Origin: Cymodocea nodosa | Lineage: Eukaryota > Streptophyta > Magnoliopsida > Alismatales > Cymodoceaceae | Length of the DNA stretch: 64,000 nucleotides | NCBI GenBank assembly: GCA_036874045.1 | Contig: CM072335.1 | Location: forward strand, 14,590,001 to 14,654,000 | Reading direction: 5' to 3' | The notes under the pieces: model-generated | The model's database searches: none | Told to the model about the DNA's origin: nothing | The model's input: only the letters and a program-made list of their open reading frames with translations | Position numbers and translations under genes: made by a program | In this document: positions 35,463 through 46,874 of the stretch, in pieces | Layout of the letters: the number at the start of each line of letters is the position of its first letter | How positions within the stretch are numbered: the first letter of the stretch is position 1

Positions 35463-36790
35463 GATTGAGATTCTCTAAAAGAATTTTCATTGAAGTTTAC
35501 ATGAAGAGTTTCTTCAATGGTTCTAGAATTCTTATTATACACCCTATAGGCTTTACTTTTAGTAGAGTAACCTACAAAAATTCCTTCATCCGCTTTCGTT
35601 TGAATTTATCCCTTTTATCCTTAGTGATAAGGATAAAACACTTACAGCCAAATGGTTTCATATAGGAAATTTTTAGAACCCTATCAAATATGATTTCAAA
35701 AGGAGTTTTATTAACAAGAGGTTTTAGGTGACTTCTGTTAATAATATAACAAGTTGTATTCACTACTTCAGTCCAAAGATTTTGAGGTAAATTATGTTCA
35801 TTTAACATAGTTCTGGTCATTTCCTGAAGTGATTGATTCTCTCTCAACAACACCATTTTGAGAAGGTGCTCTTGGAAAAGAATATTTGTGATCAATGTCA
35901 TGATCTTTATAGTAATTATCCATTTGATAATTTTCAAATTTAGTACCATGATTACTCCTAAGTTTTTGAACAGAGACACTATGTTCATTTTGAACAAGAT
36001 TGCAATACATTTTAAACATTTCAAAAACTCCTATCTTCGTTGTAAGAAAATATACCCAAGTGTATCTAGAGAAGTCATCTACTAAAACAAATACATATTA
36101 TTTACCTCCAAGACTCATGATTCTTATTGGTCCAAATAAATCCATATGTATAAGTTCTAAGACTCTCTTACTTGATAATCAGTTTTGGATTTAAAAGAGT
36201 TTTTATGAAGTTTACCTAACTCACATGCATCACACATGAAATCCTTTGAGTATTTAATATTAGGTAAACCTCTCACTAAATTTTTTCTAGATAATTTATG
36301 CAACAGTTTCATATTTATATGTCTGATCCTTCTATGCCAAAGATATGCATCATTAGTTTCAACTAGCAAACATGAATTTAAATCAACTACACTAGAAGGT
36401 AAAGATAAAATATATACAAAACCTTTTCTTTTAGCAATAAACTTAAGTTCATCTGTAATTTTATCAATAATTTTGCATACATTATCTTCAAATAATACAT
36501 AGTATCAATTATCAATTAGTTTTAAAAACTCAGTAAATTATATCCTAGGTTTTCTACATATAGTACATTTGAAATAACACAAGTAGGAGTTATTTGAACA
36601 TTACCCATACTTATGATTTATCTTTACATTTGTTTCCAAATATTACAATCCTTTTTTGATATTTGTAAAATTTTTCAGTAGGCTTTTCTATACAATCATG
36701 TGACTTGATGCTCCACTATCCAAAATCCATTTTGATGTTGTTTTCTCCTGCAAAATAAATTAATAACTGTTTCTTGGTATCTAATGTCTT
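35463..36790 (-). pseudogene. Copia-2 protease and integrase relic
   Basis: On the minus strand, a degraded protease block occurs near 36730-36680 (LDSGASSHDCIEK). The integrase zinc part follows at 36369-36160 (AYLWHRRIRHINMKLLHKLS; CDACELGKLHKNS), then the core DLFGPIRIMSLGG, and at 36024-35572 the blocks ending KPFGCKCFILITKD. Stops and frameshifts are frequent. Order and residues are those of copia-1. Confidence 0.83.
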
Positions 36791-38970
36791 TGAGGACCAA
36801 GTTCATTAAAAGCATATTTCTTCTTTTTATTTAAATAAATTAAGTACTACTGATTTATCATTTGCTTCATACTCACTTATAGAATTATTGCTCTTATACA
36901 CATTTTGTTTATTTTCGGTTGTAGTATATCAAGACCAAATTGATTTTTATTAGATGCTAATTTATTTTGGTCATGCTCATACATTTTAGTAAGTTCATAC
37001 TAGGATTTTGTACTAGTATTTAAATTTTCAGTACATACAAAATCTTTTTTTGCACATGAATTTTTAGATAAAGAACATGTAGAACCAGTAATTGGTTTAA
37101 TACTAGTGTTTTGAATTTCATGCTTAGGTTTTTGAATTTTCAGTTTACTACAATTATCTGAAATTTTAGAAACATTAGTAACTCAATTTCCAATACAAGA
37201 AACAAGATTTTTTAAAACATTGATAGTCTTGTTAAAAATACATTTAGATAAATCACATTGATCTATATTATTATTGCATGATTCATCCCTTGAAGTACCT
37301 ACTTCTACATATTTATTACCTTATTCCATGATAAAAGGAATTTTAGTCTTAGATTTACTTGAACTACAACTAATAAATCTTTTGTTAGCTTGAGAATTTT
37401 AGTCTTAGATCTAAATTCAAGGTATTTAAGATAATGAAATCCTAAGTCAAATTTATATGACACTGTAGGGGTACTAGTTAGTTTCTCTAACTTAGTTTGG
37501 CTTAAATTTCATTTCTCAATGGTGGAATTTAAATCTAGCTCTCTCATTTTTAAGCTATCAATCTCTAACTCAAGATCATTTATATTGTTTCTCAATTTTT
37601 CATTTTCAGATTCTATCTTTAATTTTTTAGCATTTATATTTTGTATTTGTTCATGCAAGACACATTCATTAAATCTAAATTTATGCAAATCTCTAGCATG
37701 ATTTTCATTATCACATTTAAACTTTTCTAAAGTAGTAGACAAGAAACAATTTTCTTCTTCCAAAATGGACAAAGAGTTTCTAATATTTTTATTTTTCAGG
37801 TTACAAGCTTTAAGTTTTTGTAATAATGCATGATAAGCACATAATAATTTATCAAAGTTAAAATTTAAATGACTTTCAAGATCAAAAATTACCTTAGACT
37901 CATTTGCCATGAAGCACACATGAGCAACATCTTCTAACTCTTGTTCTTCTTCTAAATGTGATGATTTTAATGATAATTTCTTAGATTCAGACTTTTATGA
38001 GGTGTCATCCCAAGTGACCTTCAAAGTCTTTTTCTTGTAAAACTTTTTCTGAGTTTTCTGAGCCATCTTCTTTTGATTGTCCTAATTTGCTTTTCATTTT
38101 TCCTTATAGGACAATCTAGAGAAAGATGTCCAGGTTTCCTGCAATTGTAACATACATACTTTTTAGATGAAGAATTCTTTTCATTTAGTGACTTTGACAT
38201 TAAGGGTTTGTCATTTCTGTTCCTTCATTGTTTTCTAATTTTCCATGTTTTCTTGAATTTCCTAGTCAGTAAAATCAAAGCCTTGTCAAAATCAATTAAT
38301 ACTTCAGAATCTGAATTAATTTCGAAGGCTATTTCTTTCTTCATTTTTAATTTGTTGTGACTCAGTGAATCATTTAATTGAACTTCATAAATAGTTAAAT
38401 TTCCTATAAGTTTATTTATAGTATAAACATTTAAGTCTCGTGATTCTTAAATTGATGTCACTTTCTAAGACCGTTTAGAACTTTGGGATCTGAGAATTTT
38501 TCTCACCAAATCCTTCTATTCAAAATTCTTTCCTAAGCATTTTAAAGAGTTTATAATATCTAGGAATCTGGAAAACATCATAGAAATACTTTTGTCTTCA
38601 TGCATCTTAAAGAGTTCATACTTATGAATTAACATATTAATCTTAGTCCCTTTAACTTGAGAAGTACATTCATATGAAACTTCCAATGAATGTCACACCT
38701 CATAAGCAGATTTATATGCTAACACTTTACTAACTATTAATAACTCAATACACAAAATAAGATATTTAAGCCTTTAACATTCATAGTTTCATTTTCTTTT
38801 CAGTAATTGTCCAAGTATTATAAGGAGCAATTAACAGAGTATATGGTTTAGAAATCATGAACCACAACTTGTGATCTATACTTTGAAGAAAGACTGTCAT
38901 CTTATATTTTCAATATTCAAAATGTCTTCCATCAAATAAAGGAGGACGGTTAAGATTTTGACCTTCATAT
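36791..38970 (-). pseudogene. Copia-2 gag relic
   Basis: The capsid part on the minus strand begins just inside 38964 and shows the same blocks as copia-1 with several stops. The zinc knuckle near 38145-38100 is intact, C-Y-N-C-x4-H-x4-C. The coiled-coil spacer is at 37919-37509 (a clean 136-codon stretch starting MCFMANESKVIFDLESH), followed by the Asn/Ser-rich linker. The first residues of gag and the 5' LTR are lost at the copia-3 insertion edge. The equivalent sequence at 46026-46660 comes from a different copy. Confidence 0.83.
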
Positions 38971-40708
38971 TGTTAGAACCCGAGTATTTTAATAATGCAA
39001 AACCTATGTGAGGAAACATATTGTATTTCACAGTTAAGTCTGTACTGCATTAGTTCAGAAGGCTGTTAGAACAAATTCCAAGCAGACGAATAGATTGAGA
39101 AGGTTCCAGATGATAATAATTTCAAGTTACAGTAAAATCGGATAGTTACAGGTTCAAGCATCTGAAGAATAAAATAGCAGCAAGACTATCAGACAGTTAC
39201 AAGTTCAAGCATCCAAAGAATAAAACAGCAACAAGACTATCGGACAGTTAGAAGGATAACTATCCGAATTTTACAAAGCCTTCGGAGAGTTATTATATCA
39301 GACAGTTAAGTTGGTTGAATGATCGAAGAGTTATGGAGTTAACTATCCAAAAGAAAAAGGAAAATCAGAAAGTTAGAAAGGCTAACTATCCGAAACTTAA
39401 GTCATTCAATAAATCACGTGCAGAAATATAGAACGAAAGCTTAAAGGACTTGTCGGAGAGTTAGATAACTATCCGAAATTTCAAAGAGAGTTTCGGTAAG
39501 TTACAGTTTAACTATCCGAAACTTAAGTTATTGAAATTGCCACGTGCAAAATTCCAGAAAGAAGATCATTTAAGTTTTCGGAGAGTTAGAAAGATAACTA
39601 TCCGAAATCTCAAGAGAATTTCAGTGAGTTATGGTTTAACTATCCGAAACTTAAGTTAGTGAATTTCCCACGTGTAGAATTCCAGACAGATGTTCAGATG
39701 GGTTTTTCAGAGAGTTAGAAAGATAACTATCCGAAATCTTAAGAGAATTTCGGTGAGTTATGGCTTAACTATCTAAAACTTAAGTTATGTTTTTATGCAC
39801 GTGTAGTTTTGAAGAGACAGTTGTCGGAGACTTAAATGAAAGTTCGGTAAGTTACAGTAGTTAACTATTCGAAAATCAGGAGCTCTTTCGGTAAGATAAA
39901 TACAAGACTCCGAACACTTGACTTTACACGTGAGCAACTTAAAATCCTCACGTGACTTAGAGAACAGAACATGAGTGATGAATCGGCAAGTTATGGATGC
40001 TTTTCGGTAAGTTATTTTTATAACCATCCGAAAGCCTGAGATTTTCGGAAGGTTATTTACTGAACATCAGACAGAATGATAACTTACCATATTTAGGTTT
40101 GATTATTTACCAAGTATAGCGGAATACATCCGTTGAAAGAAAAAATATGATCATTATACCTTTAGCATAAATATGAGGAGTTTAAGAGAAGAAAAGATAG
40201 ACAACAGATATACTACATACAGTGAGCTACACCCCAATTTGATATATACTCAAGTCTGCAAATAGTGAAGCATACTCTAAAGACATACTGCAGAAAAAGC
40301 TCTATACGCCATAACTCTGATTGAAAGATTCAAGCTGTTGGTTCGTGGCTTCAACCTGAAAGCTACATTTAGTTGTTGGTTTGAGTTTTGACCTGAAAAC
40401 TCTAGAGGTTGGTTTACTGAAGTTTATACCTGAAAACTTCTGTGTTGTTGGTTCTTGCTTTGACCTAAAAGCAAGTGTGTAAGTGTTGAAACACTTAGTG
40501 AAGCCCAAGTGATTCTTGGGGGTGGATTAGCCAAGTTGGTGAACCACCTAAAACTTGCTGTGTGTTATCTTTATTTACTGCTTTGCATTCGTTTAATTTC
40601 ATCTCATTTCACTTCTATCTGAATCATTTGTTTCAACAATCAAAAGAACATAAAAATTACACACATTCACCATTCACCCCCCCTCTAGTGAGTCTACCGA
40701 TCCTAACA
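38971..40708 (+). repeat. Copia-3 5' LTR
   Basis: This 1738-bp LTR begins TGTTAGAACCCGAG and ends GATCCTAACA. From about 39120 to 40070 it is filled with CGGANAGTTA/TAACTATCCGAA motif pairs, for example CGGACAGTTA at 39241 with TAACTATCCGAA at 39257, and TTCGGAGAGTTA at 39577 with TAACTATCCGAA at 39595. Confidence 0.92.
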
Positions 40709-40710
40709 AT

Positions 40711-40722
40711 TGGTATCAGAGC
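40711..40722 (+). other. Copia-3 primer-binding site
   Basis: TGGTATCAGAGC, two bases after the LTR, is a perfect match to the copia-type site complementary to the 3' part of tRNA initiator-Met. Confidence 0.92.
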
Positions 40723-40759
40723 AAGGTTAATCCTTCATAAGATTTAACCATCTGGATTT

Positions 40760-41710
40760 ATGGCTCAATTTGCTGAGGGACAAAACATCCACATACCTCC
40801 TCTATTCGATGGTTCCAATTATAACTATTGGAAGAATAGAATGGAGTGCTTCCTTAGGAGTTCAGATGTTAAACTCTGGAAGACTGTTGTTCTTGGAACT
40901 ACACTTCCAACCAGTGATATTTCGAATTGGTCTGAGGAGGATGAGAAAATCATCCAGTTGGATGCTAGAGGGCTGAATGCCATTTATTGTGCACTAACTG
41001 CTGATCAATATAATAAGTTATCTGCATGTAAGTCTGCTTATGAGGCTTGGAAAATCCTTCAAGTTACTCATGAAGGTACAAGCCAAGTTAAGGATACAAA
41101 AATCAGTATTCTTTTGAGAAAACTAGAACTGTTTAGAATGAATGATAATGAAAACATAACTGAAATATTTTCTAGATTTACTGAAATCATTAACAGTCTG
41201 AAAGGCTTGGGAAAGGAGTTCTCTTCACGTGAACAGGTACAGAAGATCTTGAGGAGCTTAACTGTTGAGTGGAAATAGAAGTCCACATCTATTCAAGATT
41301 CCAAAGATCTCAACAATTATATAGTTGAAGAACTGTTGGGCAATCTTTTGGCCCACGAAGCTCAGATGAAGGACTGGAAAGAGCAAGAAGGAGCTGTTGA
41401 AAAGAAAGCTGAAAAGAAAAAGGAAATGACATTTCCATCTACAGAGGAAGCTCTAAGATCAAACGATGATGAAATCATGTTGTTGGCAAGGAACTTCAAA
41501 AAGTTTATGAAGAAAAGGAATAAGTCCAGCTCTTCTAAAAGAACGGTCCCTACATGTTTCAAATGTAAAAGGCAAGGGCACATACAGACCTTCTATCAAG
41601 GACAAAAAGGATTAAATAAAATAATAGGATCTCAACGATCAAATGGGAATAAATATGGCCTAGGGTATGTTACACCACAGGAAATACCTTATTGTGGTGG
41701 AGTGATTTGA
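40760..41710 (+). pseudogene. Copia-3 gag
   Basis: A 172-codon capsid segment begins MAQFAEGQNIHIPPLFDGSN and contains the UBN2-type blocks YWKNRMECFL, AYEAWKILQVTHEG and SRFTEIINSLKGLGKEF. A TAG at 41276-41278 replaces an expected Trp, then the frame continues through a Lys/Glu-rich region to the knuckle near 41550, C-F-K-C-x4-H-x4-Y. As in copia-1 the final zinc ligand Cys has become Tyr. It ends at a TGA (41708). Overall it is well preserved, with only point lesions. Confidence 0.88.
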
Positions 41711-41858
41711 TTTTATAGAGATGGCACCACTGTGTTTTTCATCAAATGAAGATCAGGTCATATGTGGCTACCAAGAGGCAATAGATTTAATGGTTTAAGG
41801 ATTAACTCTACTGGACCCAAGAAGATTTGGGTACCAAAAGCTTTAATTTCAGTATGAT

Positions 41859-44800
41859 TTGCAGGGTGACAAGGAGTTTCAAGCACATTCAACTAAATGG
41901 ATTGTGGACTGTGGATGCTCAAAGCACATGACAGGTAATAAAAGTTTTCTCGACTCAGTTAAAAACTTAAGTTCAGGATATGTTAAGTTTGGAAATAATG
42001 AAAAGTGTAAAATAACTACAATAGGAAATATTATATCTGAAAATGGTATAATTGAGAATGTCTTGCATGTAAATAGATTAAAACAAAATTTGTTAAGTGT
42101 AGGACAATTATGTGATAAAGGTTATACTGTTTCTTTTAATGCTAAAAACTGCTACATTATTGATCCTGCCACAAATGAAACAAAATTTACTGGTATTAGA
42201 AATTGCTCAATATATACATTAAACTTTCCATGTGAAAATTCTGCAAGCAATTCCTGTTTGGTAGCAACTAGTGAAGATGATTGGGTGTGGCATAGAAGAC
42301 TTGGTCACATCAGTATGAAGAATATCAGAAAGCTATCCACGAGTGATCTTGTTAGGGGTATGCCTAAACTCACTTTTAAGAAAGATAGAGTGCGTAGTGA
42401 GTGTATGCTAGGGAAGCAGAAGAGAACTACTCTTCACAGCAAAAATGTTGTTTCCACTAAAAGGCCATTAGAACTGCTATATCTTGATTTGTTTGGTCCT
42501 TCTCAAGTATCAAGTCTTGGGGGTCGAAAATATACCTTTGTTATTGTTGATGATTTCTCTAGATTAACTTGGGTAATATTTTTGACACATAAAAATGAAA
42601 CTTGCAATGAGTTCATGAATTTCTGCATAAGAGATCAGAATCAGAAGGAACTAACAGTGAAGAAAATTAGAAGCGACCATGGAGGAGAATTTGAAAACTA
42701 TGAATTTGAAAACCTTTGCAATTCATTTGGAATTCTGCATGAATTCTCTTGTCCTAGAACTTCTACTCAAAATGGGGTTGTGGAAAGGAAAAATAGGACA
42801 TTACAAGAAATGGCTAGAACTATGTTAAATGCCTTAGATCTACCTAAATCTCTCTAGGCAGAAGCTGTAGGAATAGCTTGTCACATTTCCAACAGAACTC
42901 ACATTAGATCCATGTTGTATAAGACACCCTTCGAAATTTGGTTTGACAAAACTCCAAATGTTGGCTATTTTAAGACTTTTGGATGCAAATGCTTTATCTT
43001 AAATACAGGAAATGCTAAAGACAAGTTTGATACAAAGTCTGAACCTACCATACTTGTTGGTTACTCCTCTAGAAGCAAAGCTTACAAAGTATATTTTGCT
43101 GAAGATAGAAGAGTGGAGGAAAGTATAAATGTTCAGTTTGATGAAGATCTATTCCAGAATTTCAAAAAGTTGAAGATTAATAATGATAGTGAAAATGAAT
43201 ACTTTGAAGATGATAAAAGCAAGCAGAATACCAATTCACAAGTGTTAGACTAGAATCTCAACCATAGATATCAGAATCATAACAGTTAGAAGTTTAGATC
43301 TGATCATCCTAAGGAACAAATTATTGGAAATATATCTAAAGGGGTACAAACTAGAAGCAAAGCACAAGATATCTGCAATTTTTGTGCATTTGTGTTAGAA
43401 ATAGAGCCAAAATCAGTAGATGAAGCTTGTAAGGATACCTACTGGACAATGGCTATGCAGGAATAATTAAATCAGTTTTAGAAAAACAATGTGTGGGAAC
43501 TAATAGAAAAACCTGCAGGAAAATCCATCATTGGATTTTCAAAATCAAATTAGATGAAGAAGGTAACATTCTCAGAAATAAAGCTCAATTAGTTGCACAA
43601 GACTACAATCAGCAAGAAGGTATTGACTATGAAGAAACTTTTGCTCCTGTAGCTAGGATTGAAGCTATCAGAATGTTGCTTGCCTTTGCAAGTAGTATGA
43701 AGATAAGATTGTTTCAAATGGATGTGAAAAGTGTCTTCTTAAATGGAGAAATTCAAGAAAAAGTGTTTGTTAAACAACCTCCTGGATTTGAAGATGAACT
43801 CAAGCCGGATCATGTCTACAAATTGAGAAAGGTTCTATATGGTTTGAAACAAGCACCTAGAGCTTGGTATGAGAAATTGAAAAATTTTTTAACTGAAAAT
43901 AATTTTTCTATAAGCAAAGTGGACAATACTTTGTTTATCAAAACTTTTGATGTGCACATGTTGATTGTTCAGATATATGTTGATGATATAGTCTTTGGAG
44001 CCACTTCAGAAGATCTCTATCATGAATTTCAGAATTTGTTGAAAAATAAATTCGAAATGAGCATGATGGGAGAATTGAAGTTTTTCTTGGGATTACAGAT
44101 TCATCAAGTGCATAATAGTATCTTTGTCAACCAAGAAAAATACTACAAAGAGATGTTGAAGAAATTTGGTTATGAAAACATCAAATCCGCAAATACTCCA
44201 ATGAGTTCAAGCATTAAAATAGAAATGGATGATTCAAGTGTTGTAGTGGATCAAAGGCAATATAGAGGTATGATTGGATCCTTGTTATACCTTTTAGCTA
44301 GCAGCCTAGATATTATGTTCAGTGTATGCTTGTGTGCTAGATTTCAAGCATCACCAAAGGAATCACATTTGAAATCAGTCAAAAGGATTTTCAGATATCT
44401 ACAAGGAACAAAAGATTTCAGATTATTCTACTCAGCTGACAGTAGTTTGATTTTAACAGGCTATAGTGATGCAAATTATGTAGGTAGCAGATCTGATAGA
44501 AAAAGTACTAGTGGTACTTGTCAACTACTTGGATGTTCTTTAATCTCATGGTTCAGTAGGAAACAAAATTGTATAGCTTTATCTACTACTGAAGCCGAGT
44601 ATATTGCAGCAGGATTATGCTGTGCTCAAATCCTTTGGATGCAGCAAATTCTAGCAGATTACAGACTGAAAATTCAAAATTCAATCATTTTTTGTGACAA
44701 CAGCAGTGCAATCAGTCTATCCAAGAATACAATACTTCATTCCAAAGCCAAACATATTGAGATCATACATCATTTTTTGAGAGATCATGTGGAAAAAGGG

Positions 44801-44926
44801 GACATCTCACTTACGTTTGTGCCAATAGAAAATCAACTTGCAGATATTTTCACCAAACCTTTAAATGAATCAACTTTTAATCATATTAGACGAAATCTAG
44901 GAATATGTTCTTTACAAGATCTATAA
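41859..44926 (+). pseudogene. Copia-3 pol: protease, integrase, reverse transcriptase, RNase H
   Basis: Protease reads WIVDCGCSKHMTG, so the catalytic D-S-G has become D-C-G. Integrase has its zinc part (VWHRRLGHISMKNI...CMLGKQKR; the first Cys of the pair reads Ser) and core (LDLFGPSQVSSLGGRKYTFV; FSRLTWVIFL; the DHGGEFEN block near 42675). A TAG at 42855 stands for Trp. RT begins near 43480 with a small deletion that shifts the frame in the GTKWIFK block, then runs open from 43493 to 44926 through FAPVARIEAIRMLLAFAS, QMDVKSVFLNG and IYVDDIVFG (catalytic YVDD intact). RNase H shows GYSDANYVGSRSDRKSTSG and ALSTTEAEYIAAG and ends LADIFTKPL...GICSLQDL. The RT/RNase H half is intact; the upstream half has several lesions. 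Confidence 0.92.
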
Positions 44927-45310
44927 ATATTTTTTTCTTTATCAAGCTCACCATATGGGAGCTTGTTTTCTGCTAATCTACTCATGTAGGATATAATCAA
45001 TATCAGTTTTACAAAAATTTAGTTTTACAGTCCTTACCTTTTTATATAATAACAAAAAGGGGGAGAAGAATTTGGAAATTTGGTCACTTACAGTATTTCC
45101 AGCAAGCACTAAAAGAGAATTATTAAAAGAGAAGAAAAACTCAGCACACGGTTAGGAGGAGAAGTTACCTCAAAGTTAGGGGGAGGAATCCCTCCTCGTC
45201 AGTATAGTATTGATAAATTCCTATTTTATTTTTCTCTGTGTGACTGAATGTATAGTAATAAACTAGGGAGTGAAATACATGTAAATAATTGTAAAGGTTT
45301 TTGTCATTAT

Positions 45311-45325
45311 CAAAAAGGGGGAGAT
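45311..45325 (+). other. Copia-3 polypurine tract
   Basis: CAAAAAGGGGGAGAT directly precedes the 3' LTR. A similar AAAAAGGGGGAGAAG occurs at about 45053. Between RNase H and this tract (44927-45310) there is no coding signal. Confidence 0.85.
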
Positions 45326-46025
45326 TGTTAGAACCCGAGTATTTTGATAATGCAAAACCTATGTGAGGAAACATATTGTATTTCATAGTTAAGTCTGTAC
45401 TGCATTAGTTCAGAAGGCTGTTAGAACAAATTCCAAGCAGACGAACAGATTGAGAAGGTTCCAGATGATAATACTTTCAAGTTACAGTAAAATCAGATAG
45501 TTACAGGTTCAAGCATCTGAAGAATAAAACAACAGCAAGACTATTGGACAGTTACAAGTTCAAGTATCCGAAGAATAAAACAGCAGCAAGACTATCAGAC
45601 AGTTAGAAGGATAACTATCCGAATTTTACAAAGCCTTCAGAGAGTTATTATATCAGACAGTTAAGTTGGTTGAATGATCGGAGAGTTATGGAGTTAACTA
45701 TCCGAAAGAAAAAGGAAAATCATAAAGTTAGAAAGGCTAACTATCCGAAACTTAAGTCATTCAATAAAACACGTGCAGAAATATAGAACGGAAGCTTAAA
45801 GGACTTGTTAGAGAGTTAGATAACTATCTGAAATTTCAAAGAGAGTTTTGGTAAGTTACAGTTTAACTATTCGAAACTTAAGTTATTGAAATTGCCACGT
45901 GCGGAATTCCAGAAAGAAGATCATTTAAGTTTTCGGAGAGTTAGAAAGATAACTATCCGAAATCTCAAGAGAATTTTGGTGAGTTATGGTTTAACTATCC
46001 GAAACTTAAGTCAGTGAATTTCCCA
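45326..46025 (+). repeat. Copia-3 3' LTR, truncated
   Basis: It matches the first 700 bp of the 5' LTR with few differences, then at ...GAATTTCCCA it switches abruptly to reversed copia gag sequence (TGTTGTGACTCAG). About 1 kb of LTR is missing. Confidence 0.92.
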
Positions 46026-46660
46026 TGTTGTGACTCAGTGATTCATTTAATTGAACTTCATAAGCTGTTAAATTTCCTATAAGTTCATTCATAGTATAAA
46101 CATTTAAATCTCGTGATTCCTCAATTGATGTTACTCTCTGAGACCATTTAGAACTTAGGGATCTGAGAATTTTCCTCATCAAATCCTTCTATTCAAAATT
46201 CTTTCCTAAACATTTTAAAGAGTTTATGATATCAATAAATCTAGAAAATATCTCAGAAACATTTTTGTCTTCATGCATCTTAAAGAGTTCATACTTATGA
46301 ATCAACATGTTTATTTTAGTCTCTTTAACTTGAGAAGTACCTTCATGTGAAACTTCTAATGCATGCCACACCTCATAAGCAGATTTATATTCCGACACTT
46401 TACTGAACTGTTTATAATTCAATGCACAAAATAAAATATTTAAGCCCTTAGCATTCAGAGTTTCATTTTCTTTTTCAGTAATTATCCAAGTATTATAAGG
46501 AGTAGTTAACGGAGTATATGGTTTAGAAATCATGAATCACAACCTATGATCTATACTTTGAATAAAAATAGTCATCCTATATTTCCAATATTCAAAATGT
46601 ATTCCATCAAATAGAGGAGGACGATTAAGATTTTGGCATTCATATAAAGAAAAATTACCA
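46026..46660 (-). pseudogene. Copia-4 gag fragment
   Basis: On the minus strand it starts at about 46673 (MATGNGNFSLYE...) and runs through the capsid blocks MISKPYTPLTTPYNTWIITE and VWHALEVSHEGTSQVKETKI. Stops occur near 46535 and 46188. It ends at residues LNESLSHN where copia-3's LTR joins. Confidence 0.85.
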
Positions 46661-46860
46661 TTTCCAGTAGCCATCTTACCTTAGATTTTTCAACCTATTT
46701 GATTTTAAACAGTCTAAAAGCTTTAAAACAACTTGAACCTTAAATAAAGAAAGTTAAACGTATGCTCAGATATTAATTTCTGTTTAAAAACAAGGAATGT
46801 AGAATAAGCAATGATATTAAATAAGTTGGTATCAATTTTATATCAAAGATTTTTAACCTT

Positions 46861-46872
46861 GCTCTGATACCA
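46861..46872 (-). other. Copia-4 primer-binding site
   Basis: GCTCTGATACCA on plus is TGGTATCAGAGC on minus, a perfect tRNA-Met complement two bases from the LTR. Confidence 0.9.
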
Positions 46873-46874
46873 CT

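Larger units (their letters stand above)
27230..38970 (-). mobile_element. Copia-2: Ty1/copia element of the copia-1 family, reverse orientation
   Basis: Reading the minus strand downward from 38970, the order is gag, protease, integrase, a deletion that removes the RT core, the RT-RNase H junction, a gypsy solo LTR (32973-35129), RNase H, gypsy-like 3' sequence containing a 5S-derived insert, a gypsy-type accessory ORF relic, the copia 3' UTR, a polypurine tract and a truncated 3' LTR. The 5' end of gag is cut by copia-3 at 38971. Similarity of gag, spacer and LTR to copia-1 shows they belong to one family. Confidence 0.82.
38971..46025 (+). mobile_element. Copia-3: youngest Ty1/copia element, nearly complete, 3' LTR truncated
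   Basis: The 5' LTR is 38971-40708 (TGTTAGAACC...CCTAACA), the primer site follows two bases later, and gag, protease, integrase, RT and RNase H run in copia order to 44926. A polypurine tract precedes the 3' LTR at 45326, which breaks off at about 46025 after some 700 bp. LTR sequences differ only at scattered positions, mostly C/T and G/A, suggesting a younger age than copia-1 or copia-2. It entered copia-2 gag after TTCATAT; the expected duplicate of that site is missing at the right because of the truncation. The LTR differs from the copia-1 family. Confidence 0.92.
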
